A stretch of 64,000 nt of DNA from Sphagnum compactum (GCA_965153455.1 OZ234504.1:9672001-9736000), one strand, 5' to 3'. Positions 1-12,878 are shown, counted from the stretch's first letter. Numbers and translations are program-made. Notes: generated by a model from the letters alone, not told the origin.

Positions 1-1510
1 TTTGATTTTTTCACTTAGAAATTAAGGCATGTTCCAAGATAATCTATGGCTTCTCATAACTACAATTGCAAAAGCAAGTTGAAGTTTCACTAATGATAAT
101 TTCTTCATTGAAATTTGAAGGAAAAAATGCAAGACGAGAGTGATTTCCTTTTCAAAAACATCACATTGATTGCATGATGAAAACAAGGACATCATTGTAC
201 AAAGAATGAAACTTTTTATAGCTTGATATATATCCAATTAGGAAAAAATATATAATTTGCAACAATGCATGGTCACTAAAACATTAATGCAAAACATGAA
301 GGAAGAAAACAAGCTCATAGAAAGAGAATAATATCATATCACAAGGTGTGAACATAGTAGGAGAGAAAATGTTAAAATAAAATGACTTACTTTAAGGTTT
401 GGGGTAATGTTGTCATACCCAAAGTGAAAGAATGAATTTGGGGACTTTGAGTAGAAAAAGTTTTAACATTCAATTGCAAGCATCTCAATTATAAATCATA
501 ATAAAAATTATATGCATGTGAGGATACTCTTTAGTTCCTCATGAGGAGGTTAAAATTTCAAATGGTAAGAGTTGTGAGACACATTGACAACATCCCTAAT
601 GAAAAACCTTTGCATAAATATGATCATTTTGGACAAAAATAAGGATTTATTGTCAATCATGTTGCGATCAAGACTTAATGAACGCATCACATGAACTATT
701 TTGGGCTACAAGTATTCTCACATGCACAACTCCAAAACTACATGTCACATGACATACATTTTTTTGCAAATGACATGTTAAAAAATTAAAATTAATGGTG
801 AACAACTTTTTTTTTGGTGCAAAATTTCACACAAATGTGAAAAATAAAAATGAAAAGGGAATGTTTGCCCACATATTCTTCATTTTATGCTGTTGAAAAA
901 TTCACCAAATTTAGGAAATTTTTTTTTTTGGGAAATTTTTTCACCATTATTTCACTTGGATTTTAGATAAGGGGTATTAGCTTTTTGTTTTTTTGGACAT
1001 GTTGTAGAAACCTATTGCCATTTAATGTGTAATCCCTATTTGGGATACTCACATATGATGATGCAACATTAGAAATTTGAAAAATGAAAACTAGTAGTAA
1101 ACCATGAAAATTCTCGATAACTAGATTCTCAATTATAAGAAATGAATAAATTGAGAACTCACCCATTCACTCATTTTGACAATCCTTTGGGTGAAGGTTG
1201 GAACCATGGTAAAATCTAAACCCACCTCTCCTCCTCCCACCCTCCAAATTTGTTTTTGGTTTGCTCCTACACATCTTATATTTAAGGTCCTAAGACAAAA
1301 CCATGGTCGCTATGTCCAAATTTTATATTCCCTCAACAAAATTCTGGTTCTAATTGTTATTTCACATTGACTTCTAACTTGTCTTTCAAATGGTAATAGG
1401 GGATATATACATAATGAATGGATATATATAATACGCATTAGCTCTAAGAAGGATACACATACAAAATTGGATAGTGTGACTTGGGCCTTTATACCTATAT
1501 TATGTATTTG
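1..1510. other. AT-rich gene-free stretch
   Basis: No reading frame here has a recognisable domain, and the short open frames are scattered over both strands with low-complexity content. The DNA is AT-rich with several A and T runs. Nothing else is seen. Confidence 0.6.
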
Positions 1511-1516
1511 TAAGTC

Positions 1517-2010
1517 ATGTAGCAAATACTTTGCAAAAATACATTGGGAGAATCATGTAACAAATACTTTGCAAAATACATTGGGAGAATCATGTAGCAA
1601 GTACTTTGCAAAATACAATACATTGGGAGAATCATGTAGCAAACACTTTGCAAAATACAATACATTGGGAGAATCATGTAGCAAACACTTTGCAAAATCC
1701 ATTGGGAGAATCATGTAGCAAACACTTTGCAAAATCCATTGGGAGAACCATGTAGCAAACACTTTGCAAAATCCCATTGGGAGAACCATGTAGCAAACAC
1801 TTTGCAAAATGCATTGGGAGAACCATGTAGCAAACACTTTGCAAAATGCATTGGGAGAATCATGTAGCAAATATTTTGCAAAATGCATAGGGAGAATCTT
1901 GTAGCAAATACTTAGCAAATTACCTTGGGAGAATGATGTAGCAAATACTTTGCAAAATACATTGGGAGAATCATGTAGCAAATACTTTTGCAAAATACAT
2001 TGGGAATCAT
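1517..2010. repeat. 37-bp minisatellite, about 12-13 units
   Basis: The unit is roughly CATGTAGCAAATACTTTGC followed by AAAATACATTGGGAGAAT. Most units are 37-38 bp, and some carry an extra AATAC (42 bp) or single-base changes. The period is not a multiple of three, so the long minus-strand open frame across it is a product of the repeat and not a gene. The units are contiguous and lack spacers, so this is not CRISPR-like. Confidence 0.93.
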
Positions 2011-2512
2011 GAACCTTTGATGGTATGTGAGAGTTTTGCCATTGTGGAGTCTTGTATCATCTCACCATGGGAGAGGGGCGCTCAATAAGAGACTCTCCCC
2101 CATCCCTAGCCCACCAGTTTTTTAGGACCCTTGTCTCAACACCCAATTTCCTATCTTCCAAAAGCAGCTTTGCCATTAACCACTATACCTAATAATGCCA
2201 ATTGAGGCTTTGAATTGGGCACTTTTTGCTACATATTCTGCATTAAGTGTTGATTCTGCTTGCAGACCCCTACTTTTTACAGCAAGGAATTTGGTAGGGG
2301 GGTGGGGGGAGAGCCATGGAACAGTCAAATTCCATAGCCCATTCTGCAACCGGTGCCAATTTGACAAACTGGAACCTTACATTTTAACCCTGCGGAATGG
2401 ACCATGGAGAGTAGATTCCAGTCAGAAAAACTCCCCCAACTGGTCAGACAACATGGGGCCATAACAATGGTATATACGGTATAAAATACGTGTATGTAGA
2501 ATAAGGTTCCAA
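2011..2512. other. Intergenic, nothing recognised
   Basis: No coding region, RNA gene or repeat is recognised between the minisatellite and the leader-like array. Confidence 0.5.
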
Positions 2513-2649
2513 TTGTCCACATCCGAACGAGATTTTGTGGATGAAAATGGGGGAATTCCTGGATTCATTCGTCCACGAAGAGAGGTCGCTTCTTACCTGG
2601 ACCACTACCGAGAGCTGCGCATGAAGCGCTTCTTCCTTCTTTCGCAGTC

Positions 2650-2651
<2 letters not shown>

Positions 2652-2680
<29 letters not shown>
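2652..2680. repeat. (CT)n microsatellite
   Basis: An uninterrupted CT run of about 28 bases lies in a GC-richer stretch. CT tracts like this are common in plant promoters and 5' leaders, which fits the leader-like look of the DNA that follows. Confidence 0.9.
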
Positions 2681-2730
2681 GTGTGCTTTTGCTGCACGCG
2701 ATTTTCTTCTCTCTGGATTCTTCTCGGCAA

Positions 2731-3800
2731 GCGAATGTTGTAAGCCATGGAGCGGAGCGGATTCTTGTTGCTTTCTGATCAGGAGTTGCATCAGAAAGAA
2801 GGTGAGTAATTTCTTGTGGTGCCGTAATTTTATTTTTTGTTGCACGATTCGCATTTACAAGCGACGAATGGCTAGCGAATGTTGTAAGCCACGGAGCAGA
2901 TCGTTATTATTGTTGCTTTCTGATCAGGAGTGTAGTAGCGAAGCTGAGTTTGTTGCGGTGTTGGTATTCTTTTTGCGCGATTTGTGTTTACAACGGATGA
3001 TTAATGGCTGGCGAATGTTGTAAGCTATTGTGGTGCCGATTATAGCTGCTTTCTTTCTGAGGAGTTCCAGTAGCAAAGAATTTCTTGTGTTGTGTTGTAA
3101 TTCTTTTTGCGCGATTCGCGTTTACAAGCGAATAATGGGTAGGGAATGTTGTCAGCCATGGAGCAGATCATTATTGTTGCTTTTTGATCAGGAGTTGCAG
3201 CAGCAAAGGTGAGTCTCTTGTGGTGCCGTACTTCATTTTGCATGAATCGCATTTACAAGCGATCGATGGCTAGCGAATGTTGTCAGCCATCCAACAGATC
3301 ACTACTCTTACTTTCTGATCAGGAGTTGCAGCAGCTAAGAGTTTCTTGTGGCATTGTAATTCTTTTGGCGCGATTCCCGTGAACAATCGATTTATGGCTA
3401 CCAAATGTTGTAAGCCATGGAGCGGATGATCAGGACTTGCAGCAGCAAAGCTGAGTTTCTTGCGGCGTTGTAAATCCTTGCGCGATTCGCATTTTCAAGT
3501 GAATAGTGGCTGTTTTTTTTGCATTGGGTGACAAAAAAGCTCCCCATGTAAGTTCTTTGCCAGTTTTTTTTTCCGTTGTTGGAACGTTAGTTCGTCCTGC
3601 ATGTGGCCGCAGCTCTCACGGATTTTCTCTGTTAGTCGAGACTCGAGATTTCCCTCTCTCAGGAGTTTTCTTGAGAAGCAATTGTCGTAAGCCATGGAGC
3701 AGATCATTATTGTTGCTTTCTGATTAGGAGTTGCAGCAGGAAAGAGTTTCTTGCGCCGTTGTAATTCTTTTTGCGCGATTCGCTTTTACAAACTATTGAT
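2731..3800 (+). repeat. Leader-like tandem array, about 130-bp unit, 7 copies
   Basis: The unit contains, in order, GCGAATGTTGTAAGCCATGG, AGCAGATCATTATTGTTGC, TTTCTGATCAGGAGTTGCAG, a stretch like GTTTCTTGTGGTGCCGTAATTC, and GCGCGATTCGCATTTACAAG. Units begin near 2731, 2875, 3011, 3143, 3273, 3401 and 3680, with spacings of about 128-144 bp and one gap of about 280 bp holding unrelated sequence. At least two units (near 2800 and 3210) carry AAGGTGAGT, a good splice-donor match. The array follows a CT tract, so it looks like an amplified 5' leader or first exon. No long coding frame runs through it. Confidence 0.8.
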
Positions 3801-5340
3801 GACTGGCTGTTGCGTCGGCAGACGAAGAGGAGGAGAAGATTGTTTGCACAATGCAGAGCGAGAGACAACGGGGTGGAAGGACTGTAGGTTAAGGAAGACA
3901 GAAGGTGGTGGCAAAAGGGAGTGCTCAGGAATTGGATGGCATTGAACTGGTTTTGAGCCATTTGCTGCAGGTGCACCATTTGGCAATGTTCTGACTAACC
4001 CCTGATTCATGGAAGCTTGAGGACGAGGTGCATTACGCTCTGAGCACTGAATTGCTAGTGATTACTATTTTCAAAGTGGAGAGTTGGCTGAGTTCCAACT
4101 CCAACAAATCTCCATTCCAAGTGGGCATCAACATCAGCACTCATGCAGGAACAGCATTCCAGAGACATGAGATGGTCCAACATGTAAGTACTTTTCAACC
4201 CGAGGCTTTGAACTTGGATGCATCTCTAGTAGTACTTTGAACATAAACTATTTGTGCTAAATCGATGTCAAACAACCATGCAACTATGAGGTTAAAATGG
4301 AAACAACATATGCAACAAATAGGATGTGAAATTTAGGTCATGGTAGTATTTGTATTGTTAATGAACCACTTCCAAGTTTCAATCCCTGGTTCACTGTTTT
4401 CCTTAAAGGCTATACTAAGAAGTGAATTAAGAAGGACAAAGAGATGGTAGATTCAGTGCACTATGTTCTGTTGTTTCACAGAAATTCCGACTGCTAAGAG
4501 CAAAGCGTAAAACATGGAAAAGTCCTCTCCCCATTGGTTAGCTGAAAGAGAGTTACATATGGTCAAGATGAATAATCCATGTCCGTGCCATCTTTTGCGT
4601 GTCCTCAGGTTTATTGAAGAATATATAACAGATTGACTAATGTACTAAAAAAGATAAGTGTCACAAAGTTTCATGAAATACAAAGGTGTCATCAAATTTC
4701 TGAACCATAATTTTTCAATTAAATATATACATGCCTTCTCAATCAATTTCTCAGTCACATTCTCATGAGACATGGGTGTGTGGAGTGCTGTTGTTGTTAG
4801 AGCTGTGCCGTATGGCACAATCATCACCAGTGATGAGCTACCTATTTTTGAGTTTTGTGCTCCTTTCTTTCAGAGACCTTATTCAGGAGGTTTGTCCTTC
4901 ACCAATTGCAGTTTTGCAGACTCATTAGTTCACAATTTCTCTCATGTTTGGGGTGGTCACTTCAGTTGAAGATACAAATCACAAAAGTTTGAGTGCAAGC
5001 TTCTCCACACATTTTATGTTACTGATTTCTGGTTAGCCAGTGATTGTGCTTGATGCAAAGTGGTGACGTGTAACCAGATCATATTTTATGGAGCTACATT
5101 AAAACCAAAGTTGGTCGATAGATGTCAGTTGCCTTGATGCAGAGACAAAGAGGTGTAGTGAAAAGGAATTTGATGTCACAACAAGTTGTGATTGTAAGGA
5201 TCAAGACTTGTGTGATGGGTTTAGCCCACATCCAGAGGAAAGGAAATTATCCTGGTGGCAGACTAGCCGAATATGGCTGTACTTGAATGGTCATTGAAGA
5301 GTTTCTTTCCATATGGAAAATGTTTTGTTGCATTGTGTTT
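3801..5340 (+). other. Possible remnant transcription unit, no product recognised
   Basis: Base composition here is more gene-like than in the flanks. Short plus-strand frames lie at 4028-4240 (70 codons) and 4772-4969 (65 codons). The second contains the string VPYGTIITSDELPIFEFC and is open to its own stop, but neither frame matches a family I know. No coherent set of exons could be joined. This may be a decayed gene downstream of the leader-like array at 2.7-3.8 kb, a non-coding transcript, or simply intergenic DNA. Confidence 0.2.
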
Positions 5341-5489
5341 TTGTTGAAAAGGAAATGGACAACTTGTGTAGTTTGTTTATTCTTATTCTACCAATTTTGA
5401 TTGCTCCTAATTGGATGATTATCAACTCAATCTAACACTTTGAATATAACTAATATACCTACATATTAGTGGGTAGGCATGTAGGTTTA

Positions 5490-6270
5490 GTTAAGAAGAT
5501 ATAGAGGTGTTGTTGATAGATAAAGAGTTAGCCATGAAAATATAAAGGTTTCGTTACGAGATGAAGGTGTTTAACTATAAAGGTGTAAAGTTTTTGATAA
5601 GAGATAAAACTTTAGCTAAGAAAAAACAAAACCTTGTTAGGAGATAAAGGTTTAACAAAGAATAAAATGAGATTTTTTTTTTTAAGAGGTAAAGATTTAA
5701 CCAAGAAGAAAAAGATGTTATGAGATTTTTTTATAAGATAAAAATTTAACCACGAACAAAAAAATGTTTTGCCAAGAAGCAAAGGTTTATTTATGAAAAA
5801 AAATGTCACCAACAAATAAAGTTTTAACTTAAAATTTATTTATTTATTTGTTAAGAGATAAAGGTTTAACAAAAAAATAAAGTATAAGTTTCATTGAGAG
5901 TTAATGGTTTAATTAAAAAAATATAGAGATTCTTCCCATAGCTAGAGGTTTGATTAAAAAATATAAAAGTTTTGCCAATAATTAGAAGTTTAACTTAAAA
6001 AAAGATACATGTTTGGTCAAGAGTTAAAAGATAAATTAAAAAATTAAAATTTTTTTTTTGCCAAGAATTAGAGATTTAACTTGGAAGAGTTGGAAGTTTT
6101 TCTAAGATTTGGAAGGTTAACCAGAAAAGACAAAGATGTTATTGAGAGTTAGAAATTTAGCCATGAAACAATAAAGGTTTTGCCAACAATCAGAGGTTTA
6201 ACCAAGATAAGATAGAGATTTTGCCAAGAATTAGAAGCAAAGATAAAGGTTTAGCCAAGGTAGATATGTA
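5490..6270. repeat. Degenerate AT-rich tandem array
   Basis: Diverged copies of a unit resembling AAGGTTTTGCCAAGAGTTAG followed by AGGTTTAACCAAGAAAATAT recur roughly every 40-60 bp. Divergence is high, so this is an old array. There is no coding content. Confidence 0.65.
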
Positions 6271-7200
6271 GCCTGGTTGGTTGTTAGTTCATAAGTAGGG
6301 CCAAGATGTAGGCGAATAGGGTAACTAGGTTAGTAGGATAGCTAGATAGTTAGAGTAGTTAGGTTGGAGGGTAGTATGGTTAGGGTTGGGAAAATTTGGC
6401 AAGTTCTAATGTATCTAAGGATACTCTAACAAAGTGTATTATGGCCATTGGCCCATGGACAAGAGCTTCACATAAATTTAGGACTCTCTTGGCTCCCCAT
6501 CTCAGGGGTCCTTTTATTTCTCTAAGGCACTCGTCCTGGGTACCTACACCTATTCGGTGCCACAATCAATCCCTCAAAAGGCATAATTAGACAAGTCTAG
6601 CTATTGGTGCCAAGATTTGCCAACACACGAGGTAACTTGGTAAGTTACCTGGACCCCATGTTTTTTTTATTTTCTCAAATATTTCATTTCATGAATTCTA
6701 TCCAATAAACACATGTTCCCAAGTTCTTTCAATGTCAAAACGACATGCAAAATAGTAAACACATTTCAGCAGAATAAAAATCCCTAGCAGAGAGGCTCAA
6801 TGGTTTTATTTTACAATTTTGTGGTGTTGCTCAACTGGCAATCGTCCATAAGTATATTTAGCCAAATTTGGCAATATTCAAAAGGTTCTTGCCAAATTGT
6901 GTTGATCCCGGGGGGGATTGTGGCAAATTCCCGGAGAAAACCCTGTTTGGGGTCCATATCGGGTGTAAACAACCAGCAGAAATATTTTATAGGTGAATGA
7001 ATTGTTGTGATTCATTTGAGAGAAGAGGAGGAAAGCTTACATGTAAGGTTCCTCATTTTGGGAAGCCTTACAAATAAGGTGGCGTCCTCCTTTGAGACAG
7101 AAATTCTACTGAAGGTGAAGCACCCTCCAAACACACTACAAATATTTTACTCGTTAATTTGCCACTTTTAGAAGGGTCTACTTACCCTCAAAACATAAAG
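6271..7200. other. Intergenic, nothing recognised
   Basis: Short frames only, with no recognised domain. Copies of AGTTAGGTTGG-like words continue briefly after the preceding array. Confidence 0.5.
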
Positions 7201-7202
7201 TA

Positions 7203-7445
7203 TTAGAGCATCTCCAGCAGTGTGCTCAGTATGTGACCCTGCAAAAATATTTTTCACATCCAAGTTTAGTTGTCTACTTTTTTTGCAACCCCACCGATAA
7301 AACTGAAACTGGAATCTCAGTCAGCAAATAAGTGGGAGCCGGGGACTACTAATAGCAAACCACCTCGACCAATCATTATGATAACCCAATCAAAAACACT
7401 GAGAAGCAGTCAGATCATATTTCTTACACTCTTTTCTGTAGCAAC
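7203..7445. mobile_element. MITE-like fragment, one end only
   Basis: It begins with TTAGAGCATCTCCAGCAGTG and continues with GCTCAGTATGTGACCCTGC, CAAGTTTAGTTGTCTAC, ATAAAACTGAAACTGG and a stretch ending near TTACACTCTTTTC. The same sequence order occurs in the complete element at 33732-34103. I do not see the matching inverted end downstream, so this copy appears truncated or rearranged. It carries no coding capacity. Confidence 0.75.
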
Positions 7446-9499
7446 ACAGTGTTGTTGCCCATTTCAGCGCCAGTCCAAACTTAGGTTCAGTAGCTTATTG
7501 TTCAAGACCGTGAACTGGCCTTGCATTCTAGAGGCTTTTTTATATTTTTGTTGTTCCCAATGGGTTTCCAAGATGTTCCACAAGTTCTCAATGTGTTCCC
7601 CAACTGTTCCCCAACAGTAGAACCTCACTTTGTCCCATATGCTTTGCCCAAGCTGTCTGGAAACATGTACATTGTTATTCTAGGGTGTACTTGTTTATCT
7701 TTGAATTAATTAGATGGCGGTGGCTCCCAAGTTCAAATCCTAAAGAAAAACAACGAGCCATTTTGATTGGCCTGCCACACAAAAAAAAACTGAAACTTTG
7801 GAGGCTCCCCATAATAGAAGTTTGTAATTTTCAACTTTGTATAAAGTGCCTTCTTCTATTCAGGCCCAACCATATAGGTGAAAATGAGGACAATTTTGGG
7901 CGTGGCAAATGGGATAAGAAAGCCGTGCTAGGGAACATCTTGAGGCGCACATTGGGTGTCCTTTGGGAACTTTCTGGGAACAATTTATGATGTTCAGCTG
8001 TGTAGAGTAGATGCAGCTAGTTGTCCATGTATGAAATTATTTTGAAAAACACACTGGAATCGGAGGTTTTAGAATTTTGAAGATTTCTATTTAATTGTTA
8101 TATTCTCTCTTGCAATAAGGTCCAGTTCTCTTGATAGTCCATAATAAAGAAAAACCCAAAGCTCCTGGAAGAACTCTCGAATGTGCTCAGAAAGAAGTCT
8201 TGAACACACACACACACTCATGAAACCAAAGCCTCCTCTCCCTATGTTGAGCTTTGCGATGGACACGAGATTGAACGGTGCCTCCTCTTGATTGAACTTA
8301 CATTATGTCATGGTTTGCTGACTAGTTGCATCACAACTTGTTCATTGACACAATCACAACTTGTTGGTTTTACTGGGTAGCAAGAGCAAACACACAAACA
8401 AACAAACAAACCAACCAACCAACAAGGGGTGTGTCAATTACACTGTGGCCTTGCCATTTTACATTAAAAAGTATCTTAAGGCAAAAGAAGAAGAACTATG
8501 GAAACTCAAATATTTCATCATGCAAAAAATATACCTAATCTTCAAAAAAATCCTCTAAAAAAGAAACCAAAAATCCTTCAAGATATTATTATAACTCTGT
8601 AATAACTAATCTCAAGTTTCAACACAAGCCAAAATATCATCTTTCAAAAATCCTCATAATAAAAATAGACCTATTATTATTTATTACCTAGTAGGGGCCA
8701 AATAATGCCTTGACATGAGGAGGGGGGGCGGGCGAGGGGTGTTACCCAGCGTAACTAACGATTGGAGCACCTCATCTCATCCGGTCGAGATTGCCTTCCA
8801 AAATTTTTTTTTTTGGCTCCCACTGGGGGGATCTTTATGCAAATTCTCCCGTGCCAGCCTGGAGCGGGAAATTGTGCTTGGGGATATGCCTCCATCAAAT
8901 TGTTAAGAATTTGACGAAACCGCTTCAAAACCACTCCAGAGCTAAATTTCTCAAAAAAATAAATTAAAAAAAAGCAGAATTAAAACCCGACATTTTTTAA
9001 TTTTTTCTTAAAGTAAAAGAGTAAATAACAAGGATCCGAACCAAAAGGTTCATTAAAAACACCCGGACCCTAACAACACTACTATAAATAAGTACGTGTG
9101 CAAATAATCTCTTTGTGGCCAGCAGAACCCACTTCGGAAAGAAAGCAAGCACACGGTAAAAGGAAAAAAGAAGAAGAAAAGTGTATATTTTACAAAGAGA
9201 GACAGAGGCAGGAAAAAGGCAAGGAAAAAGTTTCTGATCATACTTTTATTATTTAGAGAATGGAAGAAAGAAAATAAGGAAGAAGGAATTTATTATAAAT
9301 AAATAAATAAATAAATAAAGAAGGAGAAGAGAAAGAGAGAGGGGAGGGGGGTTTTTGGCCATTGATCGTCGATGAGAATTTCATCTGGACCGTAGAAATC
9401 CATGCATGCACCTGCATGCACTACTGACAGATTGACTAAAACCATCATGACCTAATAATTAAGTGAGTAAGTAGGTAGAGTGTAAGATGAGAACACGCG
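7446..9499. other. Intergenic with simple repeats
   Basis: No gene is recognised. Simple repeats are present: an ACAAACAA-type run near 8390-8420 and a TAAA-type run near 9292-9320. The last 500 bp become purine-rich and may belong to the promoter of the downstream MYB-CC gene, but no clear TATA box could be assigned. Confidence 0.5.
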
Positions 9500-10345
9500 A
9501 TAGATCGACGAAAAAATTAGGATGAAAACTCCTTGTTGGATGAATATTTCTTCCGCTCTCCCTCACTCGCTCTCTCTCTCTCTCTCTCTCTCGTGTCTGT
9601 GTCTCTGTTTGTGTGTCTCTGTCTTTGTTCGGTTTTCTTCACAATTTTTTTTCCTCATTTGCTAGAATTATTATTTTTTGCTATTCTGATGCGCGCTAGC
9701 ATCGGCAAGCTTTTCTCTCATTTTTATTTCGTTTTTTTCCTCTTGATGCAAAGTTTTTCCTTGATCCATTTCTGTGCTCTGTGGCTCAGAAGCAAGCGGA
9801 CACACAAGCTTTCTTCTCCTGCCTTTTGCGCGCGCGTGGTCAGGGATTTCTTGTTTGTAGTAGTGATGCTGCTTCATTCTCCAGTAGATTTCTTTTTCAG
9901 GTTCTAAACTTTGTTGCAGATTTCAGATGGACAGTTGCGGCAGTCGCATTTCACCATCTGTAGAACCCCCTGGGGAAGTCTGGCTGGAGGTTCTTGTATG
10001 TATGTAGATGCCGCTGACTTAGATGAAGAAACATCTGCGTCGTGATGCTGCATACATTTGGAACATCCATGCCTTCGTAAAAATCAAGCTGTGTGATGTA
10101 GAGATTGGTTGCTGCTTTGATGGAGAGAAAATGGTAGAATGCTCTGCCTGAATCGCTCAAAATTGGGAGTCGACGCTGTCTTCTGTGAAATACAGAACTT
10201 GTCGCAGCATCTCTGGTATATGAGGAATCCAAAGGTGCTTGGAATCAATTTCATTTCTTAGCTGCAGAAGCTGCAATCATCTTACCGTCTTTTGTAAAGG
10301 CTCAGAGTCAATCAGAGTTGAGGGGGGAAGAAGAAATCGAGAGAC
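9500..10345 (+). promoter_or_regulatory. Putative 5' leader region of MYB-CC copy 1
   Basis: A CT microsatellite at about 9568-9592 is followed by pyrimidine-rich and GC-richer sequence up to the ATG at 10346, resembling a long plant 5' leader that may contain introns. No frame in it has a recognisable protein. The transcription start cannot be fixed from sequence alone. Confidence 0.4.
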
Positions 10346-12878
10346 ATGTACCAAATGAAGAAATACACGAGTCCGGGTTTGATACCGCACCGGACACAAA
10401 TCCCTTCGCCAAACTATCAAGATAGGTCATCTTTGTATGGTGGAAGCTTGTCTGGAGATGGTGGAGGATTGACCTCTCCTGATCCCAAGCCGCGTTTGCG
10501 ATGGACACCAGAGCTTCACGAGCGTTTTGTGGACGCAGTGATGCAGCTTGGAGGCTCTGATAGTAAGCTTCTTCCTGCATCATCCCTCACTGCTACTATT
10601 CTCCCACTATAATAGTGTCATGAGCGTCATTCAGGCTTGTGGCCGCTTTGCTACTAATTCAGACTCTTGATTCAGTTTGTTCTTCCTTATACTTTTTTCT
10701 GTGTATCTTCTGCACTGCTGTAGGATGTCTCATGACCTCTAGAACATCTGATCATGCAAGAAGAATATTCCATTGCTAGTTTTCAGAAACTCTCTATAAG
10801 AACTGATCATGCAAGAAGAATGTTCCATCGGTAGTGTTCAAAAACTCTCTATAAGAACTGATCATGCAAGACGACTGTTCCATTGGTAGTGTTCAGAACA
10901 TCTCCATAACAACTGATCATGTAAGAAGAATCTTCATCACCCAGTGTTGAGAAAATCCCTGTAACAGCTGATGCACAAGAAAAATCTTTCTTCATTGCTA
11001 GAATTTCAAAAAAACCTTTTGTAACACCTGATGCAAGAAGAGTCTTTCTTCCTTGATAGTGTTTCAAAAAAATCTTTTGTAACACCTGATGCAAGAAGTT
11101 GAATGTTCCACTGCTAGTGTTCAGAAAATCTCTAACACCTGGTGCATTAAGAATCTTCATTTGCTAGTGTTGAGAAGATGATGAGTGTTTCCTCCTCTCT
11201 CTATTGTTTATAGAGGCGACACCAAAATCGGTGATGAGGATGATGGGTGTGAAAGGCCTGACACTTTACCATCTGAAAAGCCACCTCCAGGTTCCATTCT
11301 CACTTTTCTCTTGCATTTTCTCCCAGACCCAAAAGGTCTATTTTCATTTCTTCATCAGGTACTGAAGAGAGCTACTTGAAGGTGTGCATTTCACTTGCTT
11401 TCTTAAAGTTTAATATGGAGTTCAAAGGAAGAGGCAAATCAAACTTCCAAGAGATGGGGTATTTGGATATCAGTTTGCTTCCCTGTCTTCATTCTGTTCT
11501 TGATCAATAATTGGAGTGGTCTTCTTTATCATGTAATTCTCAGAAGTGGGTTGCATGCTTATATCTGCAACTTCTGATCTTGTTTTCTATCTGAGGGCTT
11601 GCAGAAGTACCGACTTGGAAAGCAGTTTCATCGAGAGGGGAGTATGCCTGAAACAAAGGATGCTCCTCATGGTATGCTTGATTGAAAGGCAGTGACAGTT
11701 AATTGTTTCTTCTCTGAGAGGTTCCATTTTAAGTGTCTGTGCATGCCTTTTGGTGGGAATGACAGAGTGCACCGAAATGTCACTTAAGATTGCAGGGTTT
11801 AGTGATGCTTATTTTCTCAGCTGATGCTGCTGTAAGACAAACCTTTGTCATTGCCTGGAATTGTTATGTGCTATTTTATGGTGTGACTGTTCTCATTTTG
11901 TTGTTATTCTCTTTTGTGAGCTCTTGTACAGTGTCTTCTGATGGACAAGGAGCAAACACTGCTGCTGCCTGTGAGAGTATGGTCACACTCAAGTCGCAGA
12001 ACCCACAAGAGTAAGTGAGCCTTCTATCTCTTCAATCCTCCTTGATAGTAGAAAGACTAACTTTTCACACTTTTGATAGGCATAGATGAGCTTTTTTTCA
12101 GAGTTAATGCACAGAAGAAAGCTCCCTAACTTTTCTTCAAGGTTTGTGCATAGCATTTTTGGATATTCAGAGCATTCAAGAAAATGATCTATACCCATCA
12201 CATGTCCACTATAAAAGAGATATGATTTTGTTTGCAGAAACTTCCAAATAACTGAGGCTGTTCACATGCATATGGAGGTCCAACGTCGACTGCAAGAGCA
12301 ACTTGAGGTATCTTGTGTCAGCCCCCCCCCCCCCCCCCCAGGGTTCTCTTTTGATCAACTTTAGGGACACAGGATATGTTGAATACTCCAACTATATGAA
12401 CTTGAGACAACTCAAATTTGGTAAAGCTTGATTCTTTCAGACGTTGTGAGATGCTGTAAGGTCGCTACAACAAGCTCTTCTTCTCTTGCAGGTCCAAAGA
12501 CATCTACAACTGCGGATTGAGGCTCAAGGCAAGTATTTACAATCCATCCTGGAGAAAGCCAAGGAAACCCTAGCCAACCATACAGGGGTGGTACCAGAAC
12601 TTGAAGCAGCACATGCAAAGCTCACAGATTTGGCATCCATTGTGATAACAGAGCCAGGTGGGCCTTCCTTTCCCTCTCTGGGTGTGCCTAACCTGTCAGC
12701 CCATGAACGCAATGCTCAAGGAGTTTCTCTGCCACGCCAACTTTCCTTAGTATCAGACACCTCATCACAAAAGAGCTACCTCACAAACCCTAGTGCAAAA
12801 CCAGAGGACAGTGGAGGTGCATCTCGAAGCTGTGAGCACCAGGTTTCTACAGGTAATCAGCACAGTGCAAAGGCATGA
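10346..12878 (+). CDS. MYB-CC (GARP) transcription factor, UNE16/PHL-like, copy 1
   Basis: Predicted exons are 10346-10562, 11214-11290, 11605-11671, 11932-12010, 12238-12307 and 12492-12852 (or read-through to a stop at 12878, giving about 298 residues). Exon phases agree throughout. The protein starts MYQMKKY, then has the GARP-type Myb DNA-binding domain from about residue 50 (DPKPRLRWTPELHERFVDAV, then LTLYHLKSHLQKYRLGKQ), followed by the coiled-coil region with an LHEQLE-like motif (VQRRLQEQLE and LRIEAQGKYLQSILEKAKE). MYB-CC proteins are nuclear and bind DNA as dimers; the family includes phosphate-starvation regulators (PHR1/PHL) and UNE16/MYR types. The short N-terminus before the Myb domain is of the UNE16/PHL kind, so a role in phosphate signalling specifically is not shown. 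The donor at 12853 suggests further exons (see 14497-14880), so the C-terminus is uncertain. It is a close paralogue of the gene at 39700. Confidence 0.88.
10745..11170. repeat. 55-60-bp tandem array inside intron 1 of MYB-CC copy 1
   Basis: About eight units share words like CTGATCATGCAAGAAGAAT, GTTCCATTGCTAGTGTTCAG and AAAACTCTCTATAAGAA, at spacings of about 52-60 bp. The first three or four units are the most alike. The array fills most of the 651-bp first intron, whereas intron 1 of copy 2 is 107 bp and lacks it, so the expansion is specific to copy 1. Confidence 0.85.
12321..12338. repeat. Poly-C tract (18) in intron 5 of MYB-CC copy 1
   Basis: Eighteen consecutive C bases lie about 13 bp after the splice donor of exon 5. 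Such tracts are unstable in length and hard to sequence. Confidence 0.95.

Noticed and set aside
1553-1993. Long minus-strand open frame of 146 codons
   Set aside because: It lies wholly in the 37-bp minisatellite; the peptide cycles through three frames of the same repeat.
1517-2010. CRISPR-like array
   Set aside because: The units are contiguous without unique spacers, and the window is plant nuclear DNA.
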